Shown: in pieces, positions 15,030 to 23,785 of the stretch
How positions within the stretch are numbered: position 1 is the stretch's first letter
How the letters are laid out: the number at the start of each line of letters is the position of its first letter
Assembly (NCBI RefSeq): GCF_004522105.1
Contig: NZ_SPUJ01000012.1
Coordinates: 1-32,585 of the forward strand
Direction of reading: 5' to 3'
Length of the DNA: 32,585 bases
Origin: Nocardioides sp. 1609
GTDB lineage: Bacteria > Actinomycetota > Actinomycetes > Propionibacteriales > Nocardioidaceae
Translations under genes and position numbers: made by a program
The notes under the pieces: generated by a model
Told to the model about the DNA's origin: nothing
The model's input: only the letters and a program-made list of their open reading frames with translations
Database searches by the model: none

Positions 15030-15524
15030 TCAGCCCTCGGACGGGTCGGGTCGTTGCGGCAGCTCGATCCCGCAGGCATCCAGCGCGTCCTGGACCTCGG
15101 GATCCTGGAGGGCGGAGAGGCCGGCGCCCCCACCGCCGGCACCCTCGCTGGGGAAGCCCTCGGGCAGGTCCTCGGGGTCGATGCTCCCTGGGTCGACGCC
15201 CTCCGGCAGGTCGGTCGGCAGGTCGGTCGGCACGTCGGTCGGCACGTCGGTCGGCACGTCCGTGGGCAGCCCGGTCGTGAAGTCCTCGACCCCGGCGGCG
15301 ACGAGGCACTCGCTGATCTTCTCGAGCTGGCCCGCGTCGAGTCCGTCGCCGGCCGGGGGTGTGGCGCCGACGTCCGGGGCGGCCGAGCTCGTGGCCGGCG
15401 TGCCCGCGGAGTCGTCGGAACCGCACCCGGTCAGGGCGAGGACGAGCGCGAGGGTGGTCGCGCCGGTGATCGTGCCGGTGATCCTGCCGGTGATCCTGCT
15501 GGTGATCGTGCGTGCTGGTGTCAT
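15030..15524 (-). CDS. Secreted lipoprotein with PTD repeats
   Basis: A 164-residue protein with an N-terminal signal ending in a lipobox (LALVLALTGC), so it is predicted to be lipid-anchored outside the cell. The leader region carries repeats of ITG (RITGRITGTITG) encoded by 12-bp units. The mature part has a low-complexity stretch of five PTD(V/L) repeats followed by acidic, Pro/Gly-rich sequence. Two further Cys (in ISECLVAAG and LDACGIELP) flank the repeats and might pair. I see no catalytic motif. It is the last gene of the efflux operon, 32 bp after the anchored DUF5666-like gene. Confidence 0.75.
   Translation of the reverse strand: MTPARTITSRITGRITGTITGATTLALVLALTGCGSDDSAGTPATSSAAPDVGATPPAGDGLDAGQLEKISECLVAAGVEDFTTGLPTDVPTDVPTDVPTDLPTDLPEGVDPGSIDPEDLPEGFPSEGAGGGGAGLSALQDPEVQDALDACGIELPQRPDPSEG
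15207..15266. repeat. Five 12-bp tandem repeats inside the lipoprotein gene
   Basis: Units of the form CA(G/C)GTCGGTCGG repeat five times in frame, the last being diverged (CACGTCCGTGGG). They encode the PTD(V/L) stretch. In-frame repeat number could vary between strains by slippage. Confidence 0.85.
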
Positions 15525-15556
15525 GGGGTGCCTGTCGACTCGTGGGTGTGCGGACG

Positions 15557-16069
15557 TCACCGGAGGGTGACGGTGGTTGCCTGGAGCCCGTCGTCGCGCG
15601 CGACCCCGGTGATCTGCACCTGGTCGCCGGCCCTGACCCGGGCCGGTGTCAGCCGGACCTCGCGGAGGACCGAGGTGTCGCCGGCGACGGTGACGTCGTG
15701 GCGCGTGCCCCCGAGGTCCTCCACGACCCACACGTCGCCGTTCTTCTCGACCACCGTGCCGATGACCTCGTCCTCCTCCCCGTCCTCGGTCTCGGCCGGC
15801 TGGGCACCCGTCCCCTGCTGGTCGCCGGGCAGGCCGCCGGGCAGACCGCCCGCGCCCGCTCCGAGCCCTTCCGGCACCCCGGCGGGCGGTCCTCCCGGCG
15901 CAGCGGCGGCGCCGTCGTCCGCACCGAGGTTCTTCTGGGTGAGCGCTCCTCCCAGGAAGCAGAGCGAGGCGACCAGGGCGGCGGCCAGCACCGACCTGGA
16001 GCGGGAGCGCCTCCGGGGCGCTGCGAGCCATTCCTCGTCGAGCATCGTGTCGTCGACCGTGCTGGTCAT
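15557..16069 (-). CDS. Membrane-anchored DUF5666-like protein
   Basis: A 170-residue protein. A short basic N-terminus (RRRSRSRS) precedes one transmembrane helix (about 27-44), then a Gly/Pro/Ala-rich linker (50-90). The compact C-terminal domain (about 100-170, VIGTVVEKNGDVWVVED through ARVRAGDQVQITG) has the beta-rich look of DUF5666/OB-like domains. It probably faces outside the cell. It starts 9 bp after the permease gene ends and is likely co-transcribed with it. The function is unknown; a substrate-binding or accessory role beside the exporter is a guess. Confidence 0.72.
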   Translation of the reverse strand: MTSTVDDTMLDEEWLAAPRRRSRSRSVLAAALVASLCFLGGALTQKNLGADDGAAAAPGGPPAGVPEGLGAGAGGLPGGLPGDQQGTGAQPAETEDGEEDEVIGTVVEKNGDVWVVEDLGGTRHDVTVAGDTSVLREVRLTPARVRAGDQVQITGVARDDGLQATTVTLR

Positions 16070-16078
16070 GCGGATTCC

Positions 16079-17380
16079 TCACTCATAGCGAAGGGCGTCG
16101 ATCGGGCGCAGCGAGGCGGCCCGGTTGGCGGGGTAGAGACCGAAGAAGAGACCGATGAGGATCGCGACCCCGAAGGCCAGGCCCACCGAGTACGGCGCCA
16201 CCACGGGTTCGACGCCGACGATGGTGAACTGCGACCCGACGAGCCCGAGGACGACGCCGACCACCCCGCCGAAGAGCGACAGCAGCACCGCCTCGGCGAG
16301 GAACTGCCCGACGATGTCGGACCTGCTGGCCCCGATGGCCTTGCGGATCCCGATCTCCCTCGTGCGCTCGGTGACGGTCACCAGCATGATGTTCATGACC
16401 CCGATGCCACCGACCAGGAGCGAGATCGCCGCCACGGCACCGAGGAGGACCGTGAGCGTCTGGTTGGACGACGTGGCCGCCTCGAGGATCGACGAGGCGC
16501 TGCTGATGCTGTAGTCGCGGTCGGTCGCGGAGACGTCGTGGCGGGCGTCGAGGATCGTCTGGACCTCGCCCTGGGCCGCGGTGACGTCGTCCGCCGAGGT
16601 CGCCTTGACCGAGATCGAGTCGAGCGCGCCGTACCCCGACAACGTGTCCTGCACGGAGGTGGCCGGCGCGATGACGCGGTCGTCGGAGTCCATCGGCCCG
16701 GTGCTGCCCTTCTCGGCCAGGATGCCGACGACCTCGAACTGGAAGCCGTTGAAGGACACCGTCTGGCCGACCACGCTGCTGACGTCGGAGCCGACGAGCT
16801 CCTCGGCCACGGTCCGTCCCACCAGGGCCACCCGCCGCCGGCTGGTGTAGTCGTCGTCGGTGAAGGCGTGGCCCTCCTCGACCGTCGAGCTGTCGATCAC
16901 GAGGTACGACGGCGTGGTTCCGGTGAACGTGCCGACGTCGTGCGAGGCGCCGCTGTAGGTCGCTGTCACCGACGAGGCCGAGACCACCGGGGCGACGCCG
17001 AGGACGTGGGGGGCGTCCTCGCTCGTGGCGATGGCCTCGGCGTCCTCCATCGTGAGCTCCGCGGCCCGGCTCGAGGTGGCTCCCTCGCTCGTCGTGGTGT
17101 CGCCCCCGAAGCCCCCTGGCCCCCCGGGGCCCCCGACGGGGAACCCGCCACCGCCGGCCCCTCCTCCACCGCCGGCCCCCGCACTGGCGGAGACGGTGAG
17201 CGTGTTGCTCCCGAGCGAGCTGATCGAGTCCTGCACGGCCTTGCTGGACCCCGTGCCGACCGCGACCAGGACGATCACGGCAGCCACCCCGATGAGCACG
17301 CCGAGCGTGGTGAGGGCCGAGCGCGTCCGGTTGGCCGTCACTCCTTGCCAGGCGAACCGCGCAGTCTCCGGGACGTTCAC
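16079..17380 (-). CDS. MacB-type ABC transporter permease
   Basis: A 433-residue permease of the MacB/FtsX class. One N-terminal transmembrane helix (about 22-43) is followed by a large extracellular MacB core domain and three C-terminal helices (about 320-425). The typical motif ERTREIGIRKAIGAS follows the second helix, and YPANRAASLRPIDALRYE ends the protein. Residues 68-93 are an almost pure Gly/Pro insertion just after the first helix. The GTG start overlaps the ATPase stop by four bases (GTGA). Such permeases do not pump through the membrane directly but drive export by mechanical coupling; typical substrates are peptides, lipoproteins or antibiotics. Confidence 0.9.
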   Translation of the reverse strand: MNVPETARFAWQGVTANRTRSALTTLGVLIGVAAVIVLVAVGTGSSKAVQDSISSLGSNTLTVSASAGAGGGGGAGGGGFPVGGPGGPGGFGGDTTTSEGATSSRAAELTMEDAEAIATSEDAPHVLGVAPVVSASSVTATYSGASHDVGTFTGTTPSYLVIDSSTVEEGHAFTDDDYTSRRRVALVGRTVAEELVGSDVSSVVGQTVSFNGFQFEVVGILAEKGSTGPMDSDDRVIAPATSVQDTLSGYGALDSISVKATSADDVTAAQGEVQTILDARHDVSATDRDYSISSASSILEAATSSNQTLTVLLGAVAAISLLVGGIGVMNIMLVTVTERTREIGIRKAIGASRSDIVGQFLAEAVLLSLFGGVVGVVLGLVGSQFTIVGVEPVVAPYSVGLAFGVAILIGLFFGLYPANRAASLRPIDALRYE

Positions 17381-18132
17381 GGCGCTGCCACCTCCGTGCC
17401 GCGCCAGCGCGGCGGGGGCTCGTGGAGCCCGGTCTGGCGGAGGTCGGAGACGATCCGGCCGTCGGACATGTGGATGATGCGCTTGGCGTGCTCGGCGACC
17501 TCGTCCTCGTGGGTGATGACGACGACGGTTCGCCCGGTCGCGGCGAGCTCGTCGAACAGCGATAGCACGTCGGCGGTGCTGCGGCTGTCGAGGGCCCCCG
17601 TGGGCTCGTCCGCCAGCAGGAGCACCGGCTCGGTGACGATGGCACGGGCCACCGCGACCCGCTGCTGCTGCCCGCCCGACAGCTCGGACGGGACGTGCGA
17701 GGCGCGGTTGGCGAGCCCGACCCGCGCGAGGGACGCGGAGGCCCGCGCCGCACGCTCGGCCGACCGGACCCCGGCGTAGGCGAGGGGGAGCTCGACGTTG
17801 CGCTGTGCCGTGGTGCGCGCGATCAGGTTGAAGCTCTGGAAGATGAACCCGATCTTGCGGTTGCGCACGAGCGCGAGCCGGTGCTCGTCGAGACGCCGCA
17901 CGTCGATGCCGTCCAGGCGGTAGCGCCCACCGGTTCCGACGTCGAGGCACCCGATGATGTTCATCAGGGTCGACTTGCCCGATCCCGAGGCACCCATGAT
18001 GGCGAGGTAGTCGCCCCGCTCCACCCGCAGGTCGACACCGTCGAGCGCGTGCACCTCGGCCTCGCCGCGACCGTAGGTCTTCCGCAGCCCGGCGACGTCG
18101 ATGACCGGGTGACCGGTCGGTGAGAGGTTCAC
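17377..18132 (-). CDS. MacB/LolD-type ABC transporter ATPase
   Basis: A 251-residue ATPase with all nucleotide-binding motifs: Walker A GASGSGKST (47-55), Q-loop FQSFNLI (98-104), signature LSGGQQQR (151-158), Walker B LLLADEP (171-177), D-loop GALDS and switch His in VVITHE. MNIIGCLD and ARTTAQRNVELPL are typical of the MacB/LolD branch. The GTG at 18132 overlaps the adaptor stop by four bases, and the far longer in-frame ORF upstream is only a shadow of the adaptor gene. It powers the permease encoded next. Confidence 0.93.
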   Translation of the reverse strand: MNLSPTGHPVIDVAGLRKTYGRGEAEVHALDGVDLRVERGDYLAIMGASGSGKSTLMNIIGCLDVGTGGRYRLDGIDVRRLDEHRLALVRNRKIGFIFQSFNLIARTTAQRNVELPLAYAGVRSAERAARASASLARVGLANRASHVPSELSGGQQQRVAVARAIVTEPVLLLADEPTGALDSRSTADVLSLFDELAATGRTVVVITHEDEVAEHAKRIIHMSDGRIVSDLRQTGLHEPPPRWRGTEVAAP

Positions 18133-19754
18133 GGCAGTCCTCCGCCGAGACCGCCGCCGCCACCGCCACCGCCGGGGAAGGTGAACCCGGTGCCGGGGTC
18201 GGCCGCCTGCGGGACCACGACGGTCGCCCCGTCGGCGAGACCGTCCAGCACCTCGGTGAACCCGTCGCCCTCGAGACCGGTGGTCACCTGGACCGTGCTG
18301 GTGGTGCCGTCGGGCTGCTCGACCGTCGCCGTGGTCCGCTGTCCGATCGTGGTCAGGGCGCTGCTGGAGACACGCAGGACCGACGACCTGGAGCCGGTGG
18401 TGACGACCACCTGGCTGCTCTGGCCCAGGCGCACGCCCTTCGAGCTGTCGAGCGTCACGGTGACGCCGTACTCGACGACGTTGTTGGTGATCGTCTCGAT
18501 CGAGTCGACCGCCGTCACGGTGCCTCCGACCTCCGTCCCGTCGGCCGACAGCGTCACGACCGCGACCTGGCCGACCTCGACCTCGGCGATGTCGGCCTCC
18601 GCCACGTCGGCCGTGACCTGCAGCGCATCGGTCGCGGTCAGCACGATGAAGCCGGACGCGTCCGTCGTCGCGCTGGTCGTCGAGGAGCTGCTCGCGGACT
18701 CGGTCGAGGAGCTGCTCGCGCCGCTGCCGCTGGAGGGCTCGCCGACCGTGCCGTTGACCTGGGCCACCCGTCCGCGCGTCGGTGCCACCAGGTCGGTCTG
18801 GTCCCGCGCCTCCCGCGCCTCGGCCACGCCGATCCGCGCGCTGTCGACCCCTGCCTGGGCCTGCGCCACCACGCCGGTGGTCGGCCCCTGGCGGTTGACG
18901 GCCACGGAGGCCCGGGCCGAGGAGAGGCTCGCGCGGGCCGACCTCACCTGCTGGTCGGCCGTCGCGACCTGCTGGCGGGCCTGCAGGATGCCGGAGGCCC
19001 GGGCCTGCCTGGCCGTCACCGCCTGGGACCGAGCGGTGGTGACCTGCGCCCGTGCGGCATCGACGGCCGCGCCGCTCTCCGGGGTCGGCGCCGACTGGTG
19101 GGCAGCGCGAGCCCGTCCGAGCGCCCGCCGGGCATCGGCGAGCGCGTCCTCGGCTCGGCGCAGGCTCGCGTCCTGCTGCCGGCGGGTCAGCGCCAGGCTC
19201 TGGCGGGCCGAGCGGAGGCTGACCCGGGCGCCCTCGACGGCCACCTCCGCCTGGTCGACGGAGCGCTCGTCGAGCTGGCTCTCCGCCGAGGTCTGCTGCT
19301 GGACCGTGGTGGCGTAGGCGGCCCGCGCGGACTCGAGCGCGACCCGCGCCTGCGCCAGTGCCTGCTCCGCGGTGGTCCGGTCGACCCGGGCCAGCAGCTG
19401 GCCCTCGCGCACCACGTCGCCGGGCTGGACCAGGATGTCCGTCACCACGCCCCCGCTCCCCGCGAAGTCGACGTTGGCCGTGGTCCCGGCGGCGATGTTC
19501 CCGTTGGCCGACACCGTCGCGGTCACCTCCCCGGTGTCCACCTCCACGACCTGCGCGGCTGTCGTCGGCTCGGCCTGGCCGTCGCGGACGGTGGTCACGA
19601 TGAGTCCCGCGACCAGGAGCAGGGCGAGCGCGAGCACGCCGTTGAGGACCCGGCCCCGTCGGAGCAGCCGGCGCCGGCCCCCGGCCGGCTCGTGCTCGAC
19701 GGGTTCGTCGTGGTCGAGGCCGGGCACGACGGATGTCGGGTCCAGGTTGCTCAT
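18129..19754 (-). CDS. MacA/HlyD-type efflux adaptor
   Basis: A 541-residue periplasmic-adaptor-family protein. A cytoplasmic acidic/basic N-terminus leads into one transmembrane helix (about 38-56). The half-lipoyl segment GGVVTDILVQPGDVVREGQLL follows, then a long Ala/Arg/Gln-rich coiled coil (about 130-320), the return lipoyl part (LVAPTRGRVAQVNGTVGEP), a Ser/Thr-rich insertion and beta-barrel domains. It ends in a poly-Gly tail. A strong AAGGAG site precedes the ATG. In a cell without an outer membrane it cannot dock on TolC, so it likely links the permease to the cell wall or helps present the substrate. First gene of the efflux operon. Confidence 0.9.
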   Translation of the reverse strand: MSNLDPTSVVPGLDHDEPVEHEPAGGRRRLLRRGRVLNGVLALALLLVAGLIVTTVRDGQAEPTTAAQVVEVDTGEVTATVSANGNIAAGTTANVDFAGSGGVVTDILVQPGDVVREGQLLARVDRTTAEQALAQARVALESARAAYATTVQQQTSAESQLDERSVDQAEVAVEGARVSLRSARQSLALTRRQQDASLRRAEDALADARRALGRARAAHQSAPTPESGAAVDAARAQVTTARSQAVTARQARASGILQARQQVATADQQVRSARASLSSARASVAVNRQGPTTGVVAQAQAGVDSARIGVAEAREARDQTDLVAPTRGRVAQVNGTVGEPSSGSGASSSSTESASSSSTTSATTDASGFIVLTATDALQVTADVAEADIAEVEVGQVAVVTLSADGTEVGGTVTAVDSIETITNNVVEYGVTVTLDSSKGVRLGQSSQVVVTTGSRSSVLRVSSSALTTIGQRTTATVEQPDGTTSTVQVTTGLEGDGFTEVLDGLADGATVVVPQAADPGTGFTFPGGGGGGGGLGGGLP

Positions 19755-19872
19755 GGGTGCTCCTTGTCAGGTCGTGGACCCGCTCGCGCCCCGGCGGTGG
19801 GGCGTGGAGCCGGGGAGGCGCGAGCAGGCACCTGAACAGTGGCCGACCAATCTCCCGCTCCGCTGTGCCGAG

Positions 19873-19927
19873 GCTGGCAACTCGCTGGCAGTGCGACGGG
19901 GCCGCGGACTCACAGCCGGTTGCCAGC
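19873..19927. promoter_or_regulatory. OmpR-type operator repeats between efflux operon and two-component system
   Basis: GCTGGCA occurs at 19873-19879 and 19884-19890, an exact 11-bp spacing that fits tandem OmpR-family monomers on one face of the helix. An inverted copy TTGCCAGC lies at 19920-19927. They sit in the 251-bp divergent spacer (19755-20005). The adjacent response regulator is the obvious candidate to bind here. I cannot place convincing -10/-35 boxes. Confidence 0.5.
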
Positions 19928-20005
19928 GTTCTTCCAGCCGATCCCGAGGAACTCGGCGCAGGCTGCACCGTGTCGATGTCGCGCGCTGGCGGGAGGGGAG
20001 CACCC

Positions 20006-20728
20006 ATGGGCAACCTCGCCCGTCACTCGGTCGTGCCGGGGACCAGGCTGCTGGTCGTCGAGGACGAGCTCCCGATCCAGGACATGCTGGCGATGAGCCT
20101 GAGCTTCGTGGGGTACGACGTCGTGCGCGCCGGCAGCGGCACGGAGGCCCTGGCCCGCGCCGGGGAGGGCCACGTCGACCTGGCCCTCCTCGACGTCATG
20201 CTGCCGGACACCGACGGCTTCGAGCTGCTGCGCCGGTTGCGGACGGTCCACCCCGACATGGCGGCCGTGTTCGTGACGGCACGGGACGCGCTCGAGGACC
20301 GGCTCACCGGACTCACCCGGGGCGGCGACGACTACGTGACCAAGCCCTTCTCCCTGGACGAGGTGGTCGCTCGGGTCGCGGTGGTGCTGCGTCGGACCCG
20401 GCCGACGCCGGACGAGCGACGACCCCACCGGCTGTCGTACGCCGACCTGCTCCTCGACGAGGACCGGCACGAGGTGCGCCGCGGGACCGAGCTGGTGAGC
20501 CTGTCACCGACCGAGTTCTCCCTGTTGCGGTTCCTGATGCGCAACTCCGGCCGGGTGATGAGCCGGGCGCAGATCCTCGACCACGTGTGGCACTACGACT
20601 TCAGCGGCAACTCCGGCGTCGTGGAGTCCTACATCAGCTACCTGCGGCGCAAGGTCGACATCGTCGACCCCCCGCTGATCCACACGGTGCGGGGGGTCGG
20701 GTACGTCCTGCGCACCCCGTCGTCCTGA
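20006..20728 (+). CDS. OmpR/PhoB-family response regulator
   Basis: A 240-residue two-domain regulator. The receiver domain (about 14-125) holds acidic residues E19/D20, phospho-acceptor D63 (LLDVMLPD), T91 and K113 (TKPFS). The C-terminal winged helix (about 143-237) includes LSPTEFSLLRFLM, SRAQILDHVW, the recognition-helix segment VVESYISYLRRKVD and the wing IHTVRGVGYVLR. The ATG follows GGGAGGGGAG. It shares one base with the kinase gene downstream and is transcribed away from the efflux operon, which it probably controls. Confidence 0.95.
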   Translation: MGNLARHSVVPGTRLLVVEDELPIQDMLAMSLSFVGYDVVRAGSGTEALARAGEGHVDLALLDVMLPDTDGFELLRRLRTVHPDMAAVFVTARDALEDRLTGLTRGGDDYVTKPFSLDEVVARVAVVLRRTRPTPDERRPHRLSYADLLLDEDRHEVRRGTELVSLSPTEFSLLRFLMRNSGRVMSRAQILDHVWHYDFSGNSGVVESYISYLRRKVDIVDPPLIHTVRGVGYVLRTPSS

Positions 20729-22128
20729 TGGACGCCCTGTCCATCCGGGCCCGCCTCGTCCTGGGCATGGTGCTCCTCCTGGCCACCGGGCTCCTCGTCG
20801 CGAACGTCGCCGGGATCGTGCTGCTCCGCTCCTACCTGCTCGACCGCGTCGACACGCAGGTGAGCGGCCTGGGCGGCATGCCCGCACAGGACCCGCCGCC
20901 CGGCGTCCCCGACACCACCGCGCAGGGGTGCGCCAATCCCCGGGACCCCCGCGGCCTCCGCAGCGACTTCCTGCTGCTGGTGCTCGACGCCGACGGGCAG
21001 GTGGCGTGCTCGCTCGGACCGGAGCTGGGAGGGTCCGCGCCCGAGCTGTCCCGGCTCAGGGACGTGGCCGGCTCCACCACGCTCCGGGACGTGCCCTCCC
21101 AGGACGGTGAGAGCCAGTGGCGGGTGCGCAGCGTCGAGCTGGCCGGAGCCGACACGACGCTGGTCTTCGCGGTGTCGCTCGCCGACGTCGACGCCACCGT
21201 CAACCGCATGATCGGCCTCTCGGCGCTCATCAGCGGCGCGATCCTCCTCCTGGTCGCGGCCGCCGCCTGGGTCCTGGCACGGATCGGTCTGCGACCGCTG
21301 GAGAGGATCGAGGAGACCGCCGAGCACATCGCCGCCGGCGACCTGTCCGAGCGGGTGCCGACCTACCGCTCGGGCACCGAGATCGGCCGGCTGGCCCGGG
21401 CGCTCAACGGCATGCTCGCGCAGATCGAGGACGCCTTCACGGCGCGCACCCGCTCCGAGGAGCGGCTGCGGCGTTTCGTCTCCGACGCCAGCCACGAGCT
21501 CCGGACCCCCATCGCGACCATCCGCGGCCACGCCGAGATGTGGCGCACCGGCGTGACCCACGACCTCGACACGGTGATGGAGCGGATCGAGTCGGAGTCC
21601 ACCAGGATGGGCGACCTGGTCAGCGACATGCTCCTCCTCGCGCGTCTCGACCAGTCGCGGCCGCTCGAGCAGGAGCCGGTCGACATGTTGAGCCTCGCCA
21701 CGGAGGCCGTCCTCGACGCGCAGGCGCTCCAGCCGGAGCGCTCGCTGACGGTCGAGGCCCACCCCGGTCGTCGACCGCCGGTCGTCCTCGGCGACGAGGC
21801 CCGGCTGCGCCAGGTCCTCACCAACCTGCTGACCAACGCGCTCGTCCACACGCCGGCCACCTCTCCGGTCGCCGTGGCCGTGCGGGTGTCCGAGGGCCGC
21901 GTCGTGGTCACCGTCCGGGACGAGGGGCCGGGGATGCCGGCCGAGGCCCTCTCCGCGGTGTTCGACCGGTTCTACCGGGCCGACCCGAGCCGCAGCCGCG
22001 ACCAGGGTGGCTCCGGCCTCGGCCTCGCGATCGTCAAGTCACTCGTGGAGGCACACCACGGCACCGTGACGTGCACGAGCGACGTCACCTCGGGCAGCGC
22101 CTTCGGAGTCAGCCTCCCCATGGCGTGA
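20728..22128 (+). CDS. Sensor histidine kinase
   Basis: A 466-residue membrane kinase. TM1 is about 9-33 and TM2 about 163-186, enclosing a 130-residue extracellular sensor that has only two Cys (C68, C94), which may form a disulfide. HAMP covers about 187-239. The HisKA box is SDASHELRTPIATIRGH (phospho-acceptor H256). The ATPase domain shows NLLTNALVHTP (N box), DEGPGM (G1), FDRFYRAD (F) and GGSGLGLAIVKSL (G2). The ATG overlaps the regulator's stop by one base (TGATG). The signal is unknown; pairing with a MacAB exporter suggests envelope or antimicrobial stress. Confidence 0.95.
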   Translation: MDALSIRARLVLGMVLLLATGLLVANVAGIVLLRSYLLDRVDTQVSGLGGMPAQDPPPGVPDTTAQGCANPRDPRGLRSDFLLLVLDADGQVACSLGPELGGSAPELSRLRDVAGSTTLRDVPSQDGESQWRVRSVELAGADTTLVFAVSLADVDATVNRMIGLSALISGAILLLVAAAAWVLARIGLRPLERIEETAEHIAAGDLSERVPTYRSGTEIGRLARALNGMLAQIEDAFTARTRSEERLRRFVSDASHELRTPIATIRGHAEMWRTGVTHDLDTVMERIESESTRMGDLVSDMLLLARLDQSRPLEQEPVDMLSLATEAVLDAQALQPERSLTVEAHPGRRPPVVLGDEARLRQVLTNLLTNALVHTPATSPVAVAVRVSEGRVVVTVRDEGPGMPAEALSAVFDRFYRADPSRSRDQGGSGLGLAIVKSLVEAHHGTVTCTSDVTSGSAFGVSLPMA

Positions 22129-22173
22129 CGACCGGGCGCGCGGTGCGACGGTCCTGGGTCCGCGCGACCGGTG

Positions 22174-22199
22174 GCCCGGGCGTCGACCCCGGCCCGGGC
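22174..22199. terminator. Inverted repeat between convergent histidine kinase and dnaB
   Basis: Two copies of the self-complementary GCCCGGGC (22174-22181 and 22192-22199) can pair around a ten-base loop. Its place between convergent genes suggests a bidirectional terminator, though no T-run follows on either strand. Confidence 0.4.
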
Positions 22200-22206
22200 G
22201 CCGGCG

Positions 22207-23625
22207 TCAGTGGGCCATGTCGACGAAGCGGGAGTAGTGGCCCTGGAAGGCGACGGTGATGTCGCGGGTGGCGCCGTTGCGGTGCTTGACGACGAGGAGG
22301 TCGGCCTCGCCGGGGCGGGTCGACTCCTTCTCGTAGACGTCGTCGCGGTGCAGGAGGATGACCATGTCGGCGTCCTGCTCGATCGAGCCGGACTCACGCA
22401 GGTCGCTCATCATCGGGCGCTTGTCGCCGCGCTGCTCGGGGCCACGGTTGAGCTGCGACAGCGCGATGATCGGGACGCCGAGCTCCTTGGCGAGCAGCTT
22501 GATCTGGCGGGAGAACTCCGAGACCTCGAGCTGGCGGGACTCGACCTTCTTGCCCGAGGACATCAGCTGCAGGTAGTCGATGACGATGAGGCGCAGGTCG
22601 TGGCGCTGCTTGAGGCGGCGGGCCTTCGAGCGGATCTCCATCATCGTCATGTTGGGGCTGTCGTCGATGAACATCGGCGCCGCGGACACCTTGGCCATGT
22701 GGCGGGCCAGCTTGTCCCAGTCGCCGTCCTGCATGTTGCCGTTGCGGATGTGGTTGAGCGGGACCTTCGCCTCGGCCGACAGCAGGCGCATCGTGATCTC
22801 CGAGCGCGTCATCTCGAGGCTGAAGAAGACGCTGGCCAGGTTGTTGTTGATCGAGGCCGAGCGGCACAGGTCGAGCGCCAGCGTCGACTTCCCCATCGCG
22901 GGGCGGGCCGCGACGATGATCATCTGCCCGGCGTGGAGGCCGTTGGTGAGGTCGTCGAGGTCGGCGAAGCCGGTCGGGACGCCGTACAGGCCGTTCTCCC
23001 GGTTGCTGATCGCCTCGATCTCGTCGAGGACGCCCTCCATGATGTCGCTCAGCGGGGCGTAGTCCTCGGTGCTCCGCTTGTCGGCGATCTGGTAGATCTC
23101 GGCCTGCGCCCGGTCGACGATGTCGTCGACCTGGCCCTCGCCGGCGTAGCCGAACTGCGCGATCCGGGTGCCGGCGTCGACGAGACGACGCAGCACCGAC
23201 TTCTCGTGCACGATCTGGGCGTAGAACTCGGCGTTGGCCGCGATCGGGACGTTCGCCGCGAGCGTGTGCAGGTAGGGCGCGCCGCCGATCTTGGCCAGCT
23301 CACCGGCCCGCTGCAGCTCGGCGGCCACGGTGATCATGTCGACCGGTTCCCCGCGACCGAACAGGTCGATGATCGCGTCGTGGATGATCTCGTGGGACGG
23401 CCGGTAGTAGTCGTTGCCGCGCAGGACCTCCGAGACCTCGGCGATCGCGTCCTTGGAGATGAGCATCGAGCCGAGCACCGACTGCTCGGCCGCCATGTCC
23501 TGCGGCGGCGTGCGTCCGCCCGGCGAGCTCGGTGCGTTGCCGGGCTCGTAGGCCGCCGGACCGTCGCCCCAGTCGTCGTACGGGGGCTCGGGGAACCCTC
23601 GGTTGTCGGACTCGGTCAGGCTCAC
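22207..23625 (-). CDS. dnaB: Replicative DNA helicase DnaB
   Basis: A 472-residue hexameric replicative helicase that unwinds DNA at the fork. The N-terminal domain (about 42-145) begins PPQDMAAEQSVLGSML and includes HEIIHDAIIDLFGRGEPVD. The RecA-like domain carries Walker A ARPAMGKST (240-248), Walker B LIVIDYLQLMS, SQLNRGPEQR and the arginine-finger region DLRESGSIEQDADMVILLHRD. No intein interrupts the P-loop, a common insertion site in actinobacteria. The GTG at 23625 has a GGAGAG site upstream; in-frame codons farther up lack coding character. A region rich in DnaA-box-like motifs lies directly upstream. Confidence 0.96.
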   Translation of the reverse strand: MSLTESDNRGFPEPPYDDWGDGPAAYEPGNAPSSPGGRTPPQDMAAEQSVLGSMLISKDAIAEVSEVLRGNDYYRPSHEIIHDAIIDLFGRGEPVDMITVAAELQRAGELAKIGGAPYLHTLAANVPIAANAEFYAQIVHEKSVLRRLVDAGTRIAQFGYAGEGQVDDIVDRAQAEIYQIADKRSTEDYAPLSDIMEGVLDEIEAISNRENGLYGVPTGFADLDDLTNGLHAGQMIIVAARPAMGKSTLALDLCRSASINNNLASVFFSLEMTRSEITMRLLSAEAKVPLNHIRNGNMQDGDWDKLARHMAKVSAAPMFIDDSPNMTMMEIRSKARRLKQRHDLRLIVIDYLQLMSSGKKVESRQLEVSEFSRQIKLLAKELGVPIIALSQLNRGPEQRGDKRPMMSDLRESGSIEQDADMVILLHRDDVYEKESTRPGEADLLVVKHRNGATRDITVAFQGHYSRFVDMAH

Positions 23626-23785
23626 GGGATGTCTCTCCACGACGGGGGGTGCGGGGCGGGCCGGGACGGGCGGTGGAGCATGCCGTCGACGGTAGGGGGC
23701 AGCACCCCCCGACGCCGCTCCCGACACCGCGGAGCGAGTCCCGAGGCGCGAACCTACGGGTCGGACGGGGCCGAGCGACACCTGG

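Noticed and set aside
17377..20013. An 878-codon minus-strand frame suggesting a giant fusion ATPase
   Set aside because: Only the last 251 residues are real. The upstream part is out of frame with the adaptor gene and consists of low-complexity Arg/Gly/Pro sequence.
22207..23625. Intein in DnaB
   Set aside because: The P-loop and following helicase motifs are continuous and the length is normal (472 residues).
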